64,000 nucleotides of DNA from Bog-950 sp046329515 (lineage in GTDB: Bacteria > Bacteroidota > Bacteroidia > Chitinophagales > LD1): contig JAXLUM010000001.1 of the NCBI GenBank assembly GCA_046329515.1, forward strand, positions 1,364,001 through 1,428,000, read 5' to 3'. Shown piece after piece: positions 55,901 through 64,000 of the stretch (positions within the stretch are counted from its first letter, which is position 1; every line of letters starts with the position of its first letter). The translations under genes were made by a program, and so were the position numbers. The notes below the pieces were generated by a model, which saw only the letters and a list, made by a program, of their open reading frames with translations, searched no databases and was not told the origin of the DNA.

Positions 55901-58900
55901 CTTATACCGTTACGGTAACGAATGCCAGCAACTGTACAGCTACAGCTTCAGGGGCGGTAACCGTTAATTCTTTGCCAACGGCACAGGTTACGCCATCAAC
56001 ACAAACTATCTGTAACGGACAAAGCGCAACACTTACCGCATCAGGTGGTGCATCTTATGTGTGGAGCACAACTGCCACTACAGCAGCTATTACCGTTTCG
56101 CCTACGGTTAATACTACCTATACCGTAACTGTTACCAGCGCCGCCAACTGTAGCGCCACGGCATCAGGTTCTGTAAGCGTAAATGCGGTGCCAACTGCGC
56201 AGGTCACACCTTCCACACAAACCATTTGTAACGGACAAAGCGCTACACTTACTGCAAGTGGAGGCGCATCTTATGTATGGAATACAACAGCTACTACTGC
56301 AGCAATTACTGTATCGCCTACAGCTAATACCACTTATACAGTTACAGTAACTAATGCTGCAAACTGTTCAGCAACGGCAAGTGGTGTAGTTAATGTAAAT
56401 GCGCTGCCTGCTGCACAGGTTTCACCGGCAAGTCAAACGGTTTGTGCAGGCACACAGGTAACGCTTACTGCTTCAGGTGGAACTTCGTATGTATGGAGTA
56501 CTACCGCAACTACGGCCGCTATTTCAGTTACGCCTTCAACTACTACTACCTACACGGTAACAGTTACTAATGCAAACAACTGTTCTGCAACAACCAGTGG
56601 CGTTGTTAACGTTAATGCCTTACCTAACGCACAGGTTAACCCGGCTACAGTTGCTTTATGCACCGGTCAGTCAACAACCTTAACAGCCAGTGGAGGTACA
56701 CAATATGTTTGGAACACAACAGCAACCACAGCGGCTATTACTGTTAGTCCAACATCAAATACTGTTTACACTGTAACGGTAACCAATGCAGCTAACTGTT
56801 CTGCTACTGCACAAAGTAGTGTAACGGTTAATACCAGCCTGGTACCGGTTATTACCCCTGCTAATCCAGCGGTTTGTTTGGGCAGCAGTGTAACGCTTAC
56901 AGCCTCAGCAGGTTCTTCTTATAATTGGAGTAATAGTGCTACCACGCAGAGCATTACCGTATCACCAACTACTGCTACTACATATACAGTTACCGTTACT
57001 AACGGTTCTGGCTGTAGTGGTACGGCAAGTACAACAGTGGCTGTTAACAGCAACCCAACCGCTCAGGTAACCCCTGCCACGCAAAGCATTTGCAACGGAC
57101 AAAGCGCCACGCTAACCGCTTCAGGTGGTACTTCTTATTCGTGGAGTAATTCAGCTACTACAGCGGCTATTACTGTAAGCCCTACGGTAAATACAACCTA
57201 TACTGTTACTGTATCTAATGCCAATAACTGTTCAGCAACAGCAAGCGGGCAGGTTACCGTTAATCAGAATCCGACTGCAGCTATAACTCCAACTACGGCC
57301 ACCATTTGTAGCGGTGCAAGTGTTACACTTACTGCCAGCGGTGGAACAGGCTACACATGGAGCACCAGTGCAACAACAGCAGCCATTACAGTTTCGCCAA
57401 CAACAACTACTACGTATACCGTTACTGTAACTAATGCATCTAATTGCTCGGCTACGGCCAGTAGATTGGTTACGGTAAATTCTTTACCTACTGCTGCTGT
57501 TAACCCATCATCAACCTCCATATGCAGCGGTAATAGCGCAACGCTTACCGCAAGCGGAGGAAATACCTATGCGTGGAGCAATGGTTTAGGTAGCAATGCT
57601 ACGGTAAGTGTATCACCAATCAATACAACAACGTACACCGTTACCATAACTGACGGCAACAACTGTAGCGCTACTGCAAGCAGCGCTGTAACCGTTAATC
57701 AAAATCCTACAGCGTCAATTAACCCTGCTACCGTTGCTATTTGCGCCGGTAACAGTGCAACATTAACTGCAAGTGGAGGAACACAATACAACTGGAGCAA
57801 CAGTTTAGGAACTAATGCCCAGGTAACGGTTTCACCGGCTAACAGCACTACCTATAGCGTAACTGTAACCGATGCCAACAACTGTAGCGCTACTGCAAGC
57901 AGATTGGTAACGGTTAACAGCAATCCAACTGCGGCTATTTCACCTGCTACTGTTAATATATGTAATGGCGCAAGCGCCACACTCACCGCAAGCGGTGGAA
58001 CAGGCTACACGTGGAGCACTTCGGCAACCACTGCGGCTATAACAGTTAGCCCGTCTTCAACAACTACCTACACAGTTACGGTTACAAATGCCGCTAACTG
58101 TTCGGCCACTGCCAGCAGATTAGTAAGTGTTAATCCTTTGCCTACTGCATCCATCAGCCCTGCTACTGTTTCTATTTGTAACGGTACCAGCGCTACACTT
58201 ACAGCAAGCGGTGGTTCAACGTATAACTGGAGCAACAGCCTTGGCAGCAATGCACAGGTAACTGTTTCACCAACGGCTACTACTACTTACACAGTAACTG
58301 TTACTGATGCTAATAGTTGCAGCGCAACCGCCAACAGGCAAGTAACAGTTAAGCAGCCTACTGCTTCAACGCTGAATAACAGCATTTGCACAGGCAGCAC
58401 TTTCTTCTTCAATGGTCAGTTCTTATCACAAGCCGGAACTTACCGCGATACACTGGTGAATGCCGTAGGTTGCGATAGTATAATTACGTTGAACCTTTCG
58501 GTAAACAGTTTCGCCTCAAGTTCATTTAATGTTTCAATATGCTTAGGGCAGAGCTACGTTTACAACGGACAAACGCTAACGCAAAGTGGCGCATACAACG
58601 ATACACTTACTGCCCAAAGCGGTTGCGATAGTATTGTAACGCTGAATCTAACCGTTAATAACCTTACAAGCTCGTCATTTAACCATAGCATTTGCCAGGG
58701 GGCCAGCTACCTCTTTAACGGGCAGCAGTTAACCGCAGCCGGAAACTATAACGATACATTGGTGAACAGCAAAGGCTGCGATAGTATAATTACGTTGCAC
58801 TTAATCGTATTAAGTCCATCGGCTTCTGCTATTGCGCAAAGCATTTGCCAGGGTAGCAGCTTTACCTTTAACGGGCAGAGTTTAACCCAAAGCGGCACTT

Positions 58901-59889
58901 ACCGCGATACGCTGGTAAATGCAGTAGGCTGCGACAGTATTATAACGCTTAACTTAACCGTGCTTAGTCCTACAACAGTTGCCATAAGCCAAAGTATTTG
59001 TGCGGGCAGCAGTTACCTGTTTAACGGGCAAAACCTGACACAAAGCGGCACCTACCACGATACACTAGTTGCAGCTAACGGTTGCGATAGCATTGTAACG
59101 CTTACCTTGTCTGTGCTTAATCCTTCAGCTTCTACCATTAACCAAAGTATCTGTTCAGGCAGCAGCTATTCATTTGGCGGTCAGAATTTGACACAAGCGG
59201 GAACATACCATGATACGTTGACCAATGCAGCGGGCTGCGATAGTGTTATTACGCTTAACCTAACTGTAAACAATGTGCTTAATACAGCGGTAGCAGATAC
59301 TATCTGCGCAGGCGATGTATTGCAATTCGGCGGATTGAGTCTTACTTCAGCAGGTGTTTATCGTGATACCCTTGCAGCACAAAGCGGTTGCGATAGTATT
59401 ATAACCTTAACGCTGGTAGTTAACCCTGTTCCGGTGCCAACTATTAATCGCGTTGCTGATACGTTAAGCACACAAACTTTTGTTAGCTACCAATGGTTGT
59501 TGAATAATGTACCGATTAACGGCGCTACTAACCAAAGCCTGGTAATGACACAAAACGGAAACTATAGTGTTGTTGTAACCAACACCAATGGCTGTAGCGA
59601 TACATCCACTATAGTTAACGCACAAGGCGTGGATATTACGGAGGTAATAGATGCCTGGGGTGTTAAGTTATATCCTAACCCTAACACTGGTAATTTTGTA
59701 ATTGAGTTTGCCGGCGATGGCGAACGCTTTATTCAAATTACCAATGCTGCAGGCCAATTAATTTACGAAACGCTTACTTCAGTTAAGCAGAACAACATAA
59801 ATATGCCACAGGTAGCTGCAGGTATGTATTTCGTTCGTGTAAATCAGGCCGGCAGTTCACGCACTCTTAAGGTAACGGTGCTTCAATAG
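52942..59889 (+). CDS. giant T9SS surface protein with repeat architecture
   Basis: A 2315-residue secreted protein, adhesin-like. After the signal peptide (about 1-26) come six copies (about 27-490) of a 75-residue module beginning A-[AG]-E-[YF]-FWDTDPGYG and ending W-G-P-L-[FY]-K-K. Next are 18 Ig-like domains of about 72 residues (about 510-1810), many near-identical (SICNGQSATLTASGG...YTVTVTNAxNCSATASG), then seven GCDS modules (SIC.GSSY.FNGQ.LTQ.GTY.DTL...GCDSIITLNLTV; about 1810-2140), and a final PKD-like stretch and type A T9SS sorting domain (LYPNPNTGNFVIEF...AAGMYFVRV). The function of the WDTDPGYG module is unknown to me. The near-identical repeats indicate recent expansion and possible length variation. 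Confidence 0.88.
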   Translation: MLKNKLHIVLCALALLLGCCLNTAQAQYVKAGEYFWDTDPGYGSGYTFVAQDGNFNEALENAIRNNAVKPVVGYHLLNIRIKDNNDKWGPLFKKVVLVDDSAQIANNMRITAAEFFWDTDPGYGSATALLAFDGNFNEALEAAFKNNIALPDTGLHLLNIRVKDNRNKWGPLFKKPVFVGDMLNNPRLLSVRAAEYFWDTDPGYGSATALLAFDGNFNEALEQALTTNATLPAAGLHLFNIRVKGENNNWGPLYKKPVLVSDVLTTMRALTVKAAEYFWDTDPGYGSATALLAFDGNFNEALEQAFTNNLAMPSTGIHLFNVRVKAENNKWGPLYKKPVNVSNLLNSPRALTVKAGEFFWDTDPGYGLATPVLAFDGNFNEALEVVSKTVNSFTEGLHLFNIRVKDERNNWGPLFKKAVQVDAQPRQFIITQGEYFWDTDPGYGAGYQLVAFDGNYNEAMEVGVDFNATTIVDGIHLFNTRFKDEKGRWGPLFKKVCQINGNYKSLDVKIDHNDTTICSNDSILLIASGAGSFVWSPSTGLNHTTGNAVIAKPTITTTYRVIGQGNPGVYDTAYITITVLPGASVNLGADQSVCAPQTVTLNAGTASTYSWSTGATSQTIVVSTTGNYSVTVSNVSGCTSRDTVHITVDTVPVVSIAPSTASICNGQSIVLTASGGVTYAWSNSSVGSAISVSPTSTTTYTVTATGSGVCSATASRTVTVNNLPTASVSPATQTICNGQSATLTASGGTSYVWSTTATTAAITVSPTANTTYTVTVTNAANCSATASGTVNVNSVPSAQVTPSTQTICNGQSATLTASGGTSYVWSTTATTAAITVSPTANTTYTVTVTNAANCTATASGVVNVNAVPTAQVTPATQSICNGQSATLTASGGTSYVWSTTATTAAITVSPTTNTTYTVTVTNASNCSATASGVVNVNALPTAQVTPSSQSICNGQNATLTASGGTNYVWNTSASTAAITVNPTSTTTYTVTVTNASNCTATASGAVTVNSLPTAQVTPSTQTICNGQSATLTASGGASYVWSTTATTAAITVSPTVNTTYTVTVTSAANCSATASGSVSVNAVPTAQVTPSTQTICNGQSATLTASGGASYVWNTTATTAAITVSPTANTTYTVTVTNAANCSATASGVVNVNALPAAQVSPASQTVCAGTQVTLTASGGTSYVWSTTATTAAISVTPSTTTTYTVTVTNANNCSATTSGVVNVNALPNAQVNPATVALCTGQSTTLTASGGTQYVWNTTATTAAITVSPTSNTVYTVTVTNAANCSATAQSSVTVNTSLVPVITPANPAVCLGSSVTLTASAGSSYNWSNSATTQSITVSPTTATTYTVTVTNGSGCSGTASTTVAVNSNPTAQVTPATQSICNGQSATLTASGGTSYSWSNSATTAAITVSPTVNTTYTVTVSNANNCSATASGQVTVNQNPTAAITPTTATICSGASVTLTASGGTGYTWSTSATTAAITVSPTTTTTYTVTVTNASNCSATASRLVTVNSLPTAAVNPSSTSICSGNSATLTASGGNTYAWSNGLGSNATVSVSPINTTTYTVTITDGNNCSATASSAVTVNQNPTASINPATVAICAGNSATLTASGGTQYNWSNSLGTNAQVTVSPANSTTYSVTVTDANNCSATASRLVTVNSNPTAAISPATVNICNGASATLTASGGTGYTWSTSATTAAITVSPSSTTTYTVTVTNAANCSATASRLVSVNPLPTASISPATVSICNGTSATLTASGGSTYNWSNSLGSNAQVTVSPTATTTYTVTVTDANSCSATANRQVTVKQPTASTLNNSICTGSTFFFNGQFLSQAGTYRDTLVNAVGCDSIITLNLSVNSFASSSFNVSICLGQSYVYNGQTLTQSGAYNDTLTAQSGCDSIVTLNLTVNNLTSSSFNHSICQGASYLFNGQQLTAAGNYNDTLVNSKGCDSIITLHLIVLSPSASAIAQSICQGSSFTFNGQSLTQSGTYRDTLVNAVGCDSIITLNLTVLSPTTVAISQSICAGSSYLFNGQNLTQSGTYHDTLVAANGCDSIVTLTLSVLNPSASTINQSICSGSSYSFGGQNLTQAGTYHDTLTNAAGCDSVITLNLTVNNVLNTAVADTICAGDVLQFGGLSLTSAGVYRDTLAAQSGCDSIITLTLVVNPVPVPTINRVADTLSTQTFVSYQWLLNNVPINGATNQSLVMTQNGNYSVVVTNTNGCSDTSTIVNAQGVDITEVIDAWGVKLYPNPNTGNFVIEFAGDGERFIQITNAAGQLIYETLTSVKQNNINMPQVAAGMYFVRVNQAGSSRTLKVTVLQ

Positions 59890-59914
59890 TCTTTTCATTT
59901 GTGCCCATACAAAA

Positions 59915-59950
59915 GGAGAATCCCCCGCCTCGGCGAGGGATTTCTCTTTT
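59915..59950 (+). terminator. terminator of the giant gene
   Basis: An imperfect hairpin (GAGAATCCC / AGGGATTTCTC) with a G/C-rich loop is followed by TTTTTAT, 30-60 bp after the stop. Confidence 0.65.
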
Positions 59951-60087
59951 TATAAAGAAAGCACAAGAACGTTGTTTAGAGTATTTAGGTAAGCCGGGCT
60001 TTTTGATATAGCATTAGTTTTTCAACTTAATTTTTAATTTACATAGTAGTTAATCAGCTATTAGTAGTAATACTTCAGATTGAAAAA

Positions 60088-60819
60088 GTGAAAAGTCATC
60101 TTGTATACATATCGCTTTCTTTATTGATTTTCGGTTGCGGAAATGTCATTAAGCAGAACGGGAATAAAAGATGGTGTGATACAATCTTTTATAAAAACGG
60201 AATTGTTAAGTCGATAACTGAGATAAAAGGCGATTTAAGAGATGGTTGGCGATATGAATATGATTCAACTGGAGTTTTAATGAGAAAAGGGCACTATGAT
60301 CTTGGTGCAGTTAATGGCGATGTTATTGATTATTTCAAAAATGGCGGGATAAGTATTAAAGGTAAATGGGTCAATAACAAATTGTTTGGAAGCGTTGAAA
60401 AGTTTTATTCGAATGGGATTTTGAGACAATATAGCTGTTACGATTTTCAAGAGAAATGTAAATATCGGGAGGATTACGATACACTTGGAAATTTACTTAG
60501 TCGGGAAGGTTCTTTAATGTGTCAGTTACTCAGCGAAAATTCATTTGATTCAATGATTGTGGGCGCCCCTCAAACTTTTAATGTGTGTGTTGCCACACCC
60601 CCTCATTCAGTATGTAAATATTGTGTTGTTTTATTTGGTCCTGACGGCCAAATCATGGAATATGATGAGGTCCCTATTACAAATAATGTAATTAAAAAAA
60701 GCCGGCTATTCTTGCATGCCGGTAATTATCGCCAGTTAGCTTTCGCTACAGTATATGATTCTGCTTATAACTATATAAGAAGCGACACGTTAACCACAGT
60801 TTTCAATATCAAAAAATAA
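60088..60819 (+). CDS. lipoprotein with MORN/YwqK-like repeats
   Basis: A 243-residue lipoprotein starting with GTG. The signal peptide ends in F-G-C-G. Residues about 40-130 contain MORN-like / antitoxin YwqK-type repeats (GWRYEYDSTGVLMRKGHYD, DVIDYFKNGGISIKGKW, SVEKFYSNGILRQYSCYD). The C-terminal part is unrecognised. Such repeats are common in Bacteroidota lipoproteins. Codon use appears more A/T-rich than its neighbours, which may mark a recent arrival. Confidence 0.7.
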   Translation: MKSHLVYISLSLLIFGCGNVIKQNGNKRWCDTIFYKNGIVKSITEIKGDLRDGWRYEYDSTGVLMRKGHYDLGAVNGDVIDYFKNGGISIKGKWVNNKLFGSVEKFYSNGILRQYSCYDFQEKCKYREDYDTLGNLLSREGSLMCQLLSENSFDSMIVGAPQTFNVCVATPPHSVCKYCVVLFGPDGQIMEYDEVPITNNVIKKSRLFLHAGNYRQLAFATVYDSAYNYIRSDTLTTVFNIKK

Positions 60820-60853
60820 CATCCGCTTACGATTAAATTGGGTAATGTAAAAA

Positions 60854-60881
60854 AATACCCCGCTCAATTGAGCAGGGTATT
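60854..60881. terminator. bidirectional terminator between MORN lipoprotein and ilvE
   Basis: AATACCC-C-GCTC pairs with GAGC-A-GGGTATT around AATT, with one mismatch. A second hairpin TCCTTCCC / GGGAAGGA lies at 60895-60914. The genes are convergent. Confidence 0.75.
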
Positions 60882-60925
60882 GTATGCTTTTAAGTCCTTC
60901 CCTTTAGGGAAGGATTTAGGAAGGG

Positions 60926-62008
60926 TTATTTGCTATATACTGCTACAGGCACAGTGTGCAACCAGCCAAATACATCTTCAGCCTTGCCTGATTTAATTGA
61001 AACCAAACGCTTCTTCAGTTTGTTGCTCATCTCGCGGCCTTCAACCGGTGGCAATTCGTAGTTCTCACCCTTGTAGTGGAATTCGCCGATGTGCGAAAGC
61101 ACAGCAGCTGTTCCGGCGCCAAACATATCTTCCAACTTACCTTCGTGGTAAGCGTTAACAACCTCGTCTATTGATATATCACGCTCCTGCACTACGTAGT
61201 TTTCGTTTTCGGCAAGGCGTAAAATACTATCGCGGGTAACGCCATCAAGTATAGTGCCCTGGTCTAAGGCAGGTGTAATCAGCACCCCATCTATTACAAC
61301 AAATACGTTCATGGTGCCAATTTCCTGCAGGTAACGGTGGTGTATACCATCTAACCATAAAATCTGGTCGTAACCCATCTTTTGTACTTCGCGGGTAGGC
61401 ATCATTACGGCTCCGTAATTACCGGCGCACTTTGCGTAACCTACACCACCGGGGAAAGCGCGCACATACTTATCATGTATAAACACGCGCACCGGTTTGC
61501 TGTAGTAAGCGCCAACAGGGCTGGTAAATATTATAAAGGTGAAATGCTCAGCCGGCTTAATGCCAACAAACTTCTCAGCCGCAAACATGTAAGGGCGTAT
61601 GTATAAAGAAGAGTTAGGGGTGTTAGGAATCCAATCCTTATCAATGCTTAACAGCTTGTCAATAGCGCCCATAAACAGTTCTTCAGGCACTTCAGGCATA
61701 GCCATACGGTCTGCCGAAATGTTGAAGCGGTTTAAATTCTTTAAAGGGCGGAAAATTATCGGGTTGCCGTCAGCATCAAGTTCGGCTTTCATGCCTTCAA
61801 AAATGGCCTGGCCATAGTGTAGTGCCGATAAAGCAGGGTGAATACTGAAATCCTGGAAAGGAATAATGCGGCAATTCTGCCACTGTCCGTCACTATAATC
61901 TGCAACAAACATATGGTCGGAGAAATACTTACCGAAAGGAAGATTGTTAAAGTCAATATCCTTAATGTGTGACGCAGTGGTGCGCTCTACCGTAATTTTA
62001 TAACCCAT
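60926..62008 (-). CDS. ilvE: branched-chain amino acid aminotransferase
   Basis: A 360-residue fold-type IV PLP aminotransferase, the last step of Val, Leu and Ile synthesis and the first of their breakdown. The PLP-binding Lys is in GYAKCAGNYGAVM. Family motifs include ALHYGQAIFEGMKAE near the start and GYDQILWLDGIHHRYLQEIGTMN. The frame is open upstream to 62095, but that extension has no family resemblance, and a full -7 box (62040-62047) lies inside it, so the ATG at 62008 (MGYKITVERT) is chosen. Confidence 0.95.
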   Translation of the reverse strand: MGYKITVERTTASHIKDIDFNNLPFGKYFSDHMFVADYSDGQWQNCRIIPFQDFSIHPALSALHYGQAIFEGMKAELDADGNPIIFRPLKNLNRFNISADRMAMPEVPEELFMGAIDKLLSIDKDWIPNTPNSSLYIRPYMFAAEKFVGIKPAEHFTFIIFTSPVGAYYSKPVRVFIHDKYVRAFPGGVGYAKCAGNYGAVMMPTREVQKMGYDQILWLDGIHHRYLQEIGTMNVFVVIDGVLITPALDQGTILDGVTRDSILRLAENENYVVQERDISIDEVVNAYHEGKLEDMFGAGTAAVLSHIGEFHYKGENYELPPVEGREMSNKLKKRLVSIKSGKAEDVFGWLHTVPVAVYSK

Positions 62009-62039
62009 GCTTAAGAATTTGTGTGTCAGTGGATGCGAA

Positions 62040-62047
62040 CAAAAATA
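62040..62047 (-). promoter_or_regulatory. -7 box of ilvE
   Basis: On the minus strand TATTTTTG is a full match to TAnnTTTG, 31 bp before the chosen ilvE ATG. Confidence 0.5.
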
Positions 62048-62118
62048 GAATAATTTTCCGGCCGCGCTTTCGGCTGTAAGTTTATTTTTGAACATTGATA
62101 AGCGCTACATATTAACGC

Positions 62119-62547
62119 ATGATTAAGCTCGAAAAACCACATATTTTATTCGAAAAATCAAAGATTTATCGAAATAGCCCCACATCCACCGGCAATACTG
62201 TTAACGGCAAAAAAACAGTATTGGTATTAGTTGAAGGTGGCGCAGAAGCCATTGCAGCGGCTGATAAGGAGCAGTTGTTGAAAATTCTTGCGGCCTGTAA
62301 ACTGAAAGAGGATCATGTACTAATACAAGGCACTTACGATGCCGCATTGCGTAAAGCATCTGCAGTAAACAACGTCATCATTTTTGGCGAAGTGCCTTTT
62401 TCTGCCAACATGCAATTACCTAAAATGAAAATGGTGAAGATTGACGGGCTTGCTGTTATTAAAGCAGAAGCGCTTTCTAAAATATCTAAAAGCGATGCAG
62501 GCAAAAAGGCGCTGTGGATGGAACTGAAAAAGATGTTCGGCCTATGA
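62119..62547 (+). CDS. conserved-looking protein of unknown function
   Basis: A 142-residue protein that I do not recognise. It has alternating beta strands and helices (VLVLVEGGAEAI; HVLIQGTYDAALRKASAVNNVIIFGEVP) in the manner of a small Rossmann-like fold, no signal peptide and a basic C-terminus. Its stop overlaps the rdgB start as ATGA, so it is translationally coupled to rdgB. A role in nucleotide metabolism or replication is only a contextual guess. Confidence 0.6.
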   Translation: MIKLEKPHILFEKSKIYRNSPTSTGNTVNGKKTVLVLVEGGAEAIAAADKEQLLKILAACKLKEDHVLIQGTYDAALRKASAVNNVIIFGEVPFSANMQLPKMKMVKIDGLAVIKAEALSKISKSDAGKKALWMELKKMFGL

Positions 62548-63125
62548 AGTTGATTTTTGCCACAGGTAATAAACATAAGCTAAAAGAAGTGCGCAGCATG
62601 GCGCCGGCCGGTTTTGAAATTGTAGGTCTTGAGGATATAGGCTTTACCGGCGAATTGGAAGAAACCCGCGATACTATTGAAGGCAATAGTCTGCAAAAAG
62701 CGGAGCAGCTTTCAATCCTTTATAACTGTGCCTGCTTTGCTGAAGATACCGGCCTTGAAATAGATGCCTTAAATGGCGAGCCGGGCGTTTATTCTGCTCG
62801 GTATGCAGGCCCTAATGCCACTTTTACTGATAATGTTAACCTGGTTTTAACACGCATGCAGGGCAAAACCAACCGCAATGCCCGCTTTAAAACCGTAATA
62901 ACATACTATTCCGGGGGTAAATACGTTCAATTCGAAGGTGTTACAAAGGGAATAATTCTTGAAGCGCCACGCGGCGATGAAGGTTTTGGATATGACCCTG
63001 TTTTCATTCCTGAGGGTTCTGAAAAGACCTATGCTGAGATGACGCTGGAGGAAAAGAACCTTTACAGCCACCGCAAAAAAAGTTTTGTGCAGTTTGCCAA
63101 CCATTTGCATAGCATTGGCGTCTGA
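62544..63125 (+). CDS. rdgB: XTP/dITP diphosphatase
   Basis: A 193-residue RdgB/HAM1 enzyme that hydrolyses non-canonical purine nucleotides such as dITP and XTP, keeping them out of DNA. The N-terminal FATGNKHKLKEV (SHR-type substrate region), AEDTGLEIDALNGEPGVYSARY and DEGFGYDPVFIPEG are the family signatures. The ATG at 62544 is chosen from the family N-terminus over an upstream in-frame ATG at 62514, which would overlap the preceding gene further. Confidence 0.96.
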   Translation: MKLIFATGNKHKLKEVRSMAPAGFEIVGLEDIGFTGELEETRDTIEGNSLQKAEQLSILYNCACFAEDTGLEIDALNGEPGVYSARYAGPNATFTDNVNLVLTRMQGKTNRNARFKTVITYYSGGKYVQFEGVTKGIILEAPRGDEGFGYDPVFIPEGSEKTYAEMTLEEKNLYSHRKKSFVQFANHLHSIGV

Positions 63126-63175
63126 TTAATAGTTGGCGATATTTATTATCTTTAACTAACCCTTAAAGGCCAAAC

Positions 63176-63751
63176 ATGAGTTCTATTGTTTTTCAAGGCT
63201 TTACCGAGCAACAGATAATTGCGGGCTGTGCCAATAACGAGCGCAAGTTTCAGCAGTTGTTGTATAATATGTTCTCGGCAAAGATGTTTGCCGTATGCCT
63301 GCGCTATGCCAACGAGTATAATACTGCGCAGGATTTATTGCAGGAAGGCTTTGTAAAAGTATTCCGCAATATTGAGAAGTTTCGTGGTGAAGGCTCTTTT
63401 GAAGGATGGGTGCGCCGCATTTTCGTAAACACCGCAATAGAACACTACCGCAAGCAGGTTAACCTGTATGCTTTGCATGATAGTGAGGCTAAAATGTATG
63501 AGTATTATGAGGACAATGCCCTGGAAACATTAAAACAACAGGACATTGTAAAAATGATACAGCAGCTAAGCGATGGTTATAGAACAGTTTTCAACTTGTA
63601 TGTGGTAGAAGGCTATTCGCATAAAGAAATAGGAGATATGCTTGGTATTTCAGAAGGTACAAGTAAGTCCCAATTAGCAAGGGCGCGTTATTTGCTGCAG
63701 AAAATGATACTGGAACACGAGCAGGGAGTGAAACAAAGCCACAACGGCTAA
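63176..63751 (+). CDS. ECF-type RNA polymerase sigma factor
   Basis: A 191-residue sigma-70 family factor of the extracytoplasmic function class. Region 2 is seen in YNTAQDLLQEGFVKVFRNIEKFRGEGSFEGWVRRIFVN and region 4 in TVFNLYVVEGYSHKEIGDMLGISEGTSKSQLARAR. Regions 1 and 3 are absent as expected. The next gene, 45 bp downstream, begins like an anti-sigma factor, giving the usual sigma/anti-sigma pair. Target genes are unknown. Confidence 0.93.
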   Translation: MSSIVFQGFTEQQIIAGCANNERKFQQLLYNMFSAKMFAVCLRYANEYNTAQDLLQEGFVKVFRNIEKFRGEGSFEGWVRRIFVNTAIEHYRKQVNLYALHDSEAKMYEYYEDNALETLKQQDIVKMIQQLSDGYRTVFNLYVVEGYSHKEIGDMLGISEGTSKSQLARARYLLQKMILEHEQGVKQSHNG

Positions 63752-63796
63752 AACTATTAACTGAAAAGAACGTATAGAGATAAATATTTACACGGT

Positions 63797-64000
63797 ATGG
63801 AAGATAAGAGAATGAAAGATTTTGACAGGCACATTGAGCGTTCTATGAACGAGTATGCAGTGGCTCCGCCTTTCGGAATGTGGAACCGTATTCAGAATGA
63901 ACTGGATGGTACTGCCGAACCGGTTGCTGCACCAACAAATACTGCACCACTGGTACCACGCGGCGTGTTGATGGGCTTTATATCAGGCGCAGCGTTAATA
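63797..64000 (+). CDS. probable anti-sigma factor or membrane partner, partial
   Basis: The first 68 codons are in the window. It opens MEDKRMKDFDRHIERSMNEYAVAPPFGMWNRIQNELDG, a short N-terminal domain of the kind found in Bacteroidota membrane proteins encoded after ECF sigma factors. A hydrophobic segment begins at about residue 55. The rest lies beyond the window. Confidence 0.65.
   Translation, partial: MEDKRMKDFDRHIERSMNEYAVAPPFGMWNRIQNELDGTAEPVAAPTNTAPLVPRGVLMGFISGAALI

Noticed and set aside
54900..58340. Regular DNA repeats resembling a CRISPR or satellite array
   Set aside because: The units are 210-220 bp and in frame, encoding Ig-like domains. They have no short direct repeats with unique spacers and no cas genes nearby.
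62009..62095. Longer start for ilvE
   Set aside because: The extension lacks family resemblance and contains a full TAnnTTTG box on the same strand.

Overview
The window reads as a chromosomal segment of an aerobic, free-living member of the Bacteroidota, most like the Chitinophagales/Sphingobacteriales/Flavobacteriales side of the phylum. The signs are type IX secretion (T9SS) C-terminal sorting domains, a fused SecDF, Bacteroidota-type promoters (TAnnTTTG -7 boxes) with weak or absent Shine-Dalgarno sequences, many Bacteroidota-specific families (DUF4382, DUF6438, receiver-only regulator, CbbX-like tandem AAA+ protein), and very large repeat-built secreted proteins. No phage, insertion sequence, integrase or CRISPR array was found. 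The species was not identified.

Layout. 0-5 kb: a secreted collagen-like protein with an S74-type tail domain, translationally coupled to a secreted M23 peptidase, then trmD and a small membrane protein. 5-13 kb: rplS, a tandem AAA+ protein, a DUF721 protein, a LysM/TPR protein, a glutathione peroxidase, thioredoxin and a DUF58 protein. 13-22 kb, mostly minus strand: a DUF4382 lipoprotein, secDF, a response regulator-SCO1-cytochrome c operon, lipA (plus strand), and coaD-unknown-lipB. 22-33 kb, minus strand: a neutral ceramidase homologue, a T9SS PKD protein, yidC with a DUF6438 lipoprotein, and a T9SS leucine-rich-repeat protein. 33.0-34.1 kb: a gene-poor stretch of four related palindromic elements around a DUF559 endonuclease gene. 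34-48 kb: a beta-helix lipoprotein, a histidine kinase and OmpR-type regulator, ccmE-ccmF, a DUF2804 protein, a secreted lipase-like hydrolase, a TPR-adenylate cyclase, an aminoglycoside-phosphotransferase-like kinase with an acyl-CoA dehydrogenase, and tRNA-Val. 48-60 kb: a DinB-like protein, a second collagen-like protein carrying a cupredoxin-like domain, a beta-helix protein and a 2315-residue T9SS adhesin-like protein. 60-64 kb: a lipoprotein, ilvE, an unknown protein with rdgB, an ECF sigma factor and the start of its probable anti-sigma partner.

How it fits together. Housekeeping groups cover lipoate synthesis (lipA, lipB), CoA (coaD), membrane protein insertion and export (secDF, yidC) and tRNA/ribosome function (trmD, rplS, tRNA-Val). 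Respiratory assembly is represented by SCO1, cytochrome c, ccmE and ccmF. The cell-surface share is large: two collagen-like proteins, three T9SS cargo proteins, two beta-helix proteins and an M23 enzyme that shares a repeat module with two of the T9SS proteins.

The points most worth a second look are the palindrome cluster around the DUF559 gene, a tidy 7-bp tandem repeat after lipA, a CxxxY-type CcmE, a ceramidase homologue with Thr in place of the nucleophilic Ser, a kinase/acyl-CoA dehydrogenase pair resembling a split ACAD10/11, a cupredoxin domain at the end of a collagen-like stalk, and several genes whose -7 box lies only 6-8 bp before the start codon.
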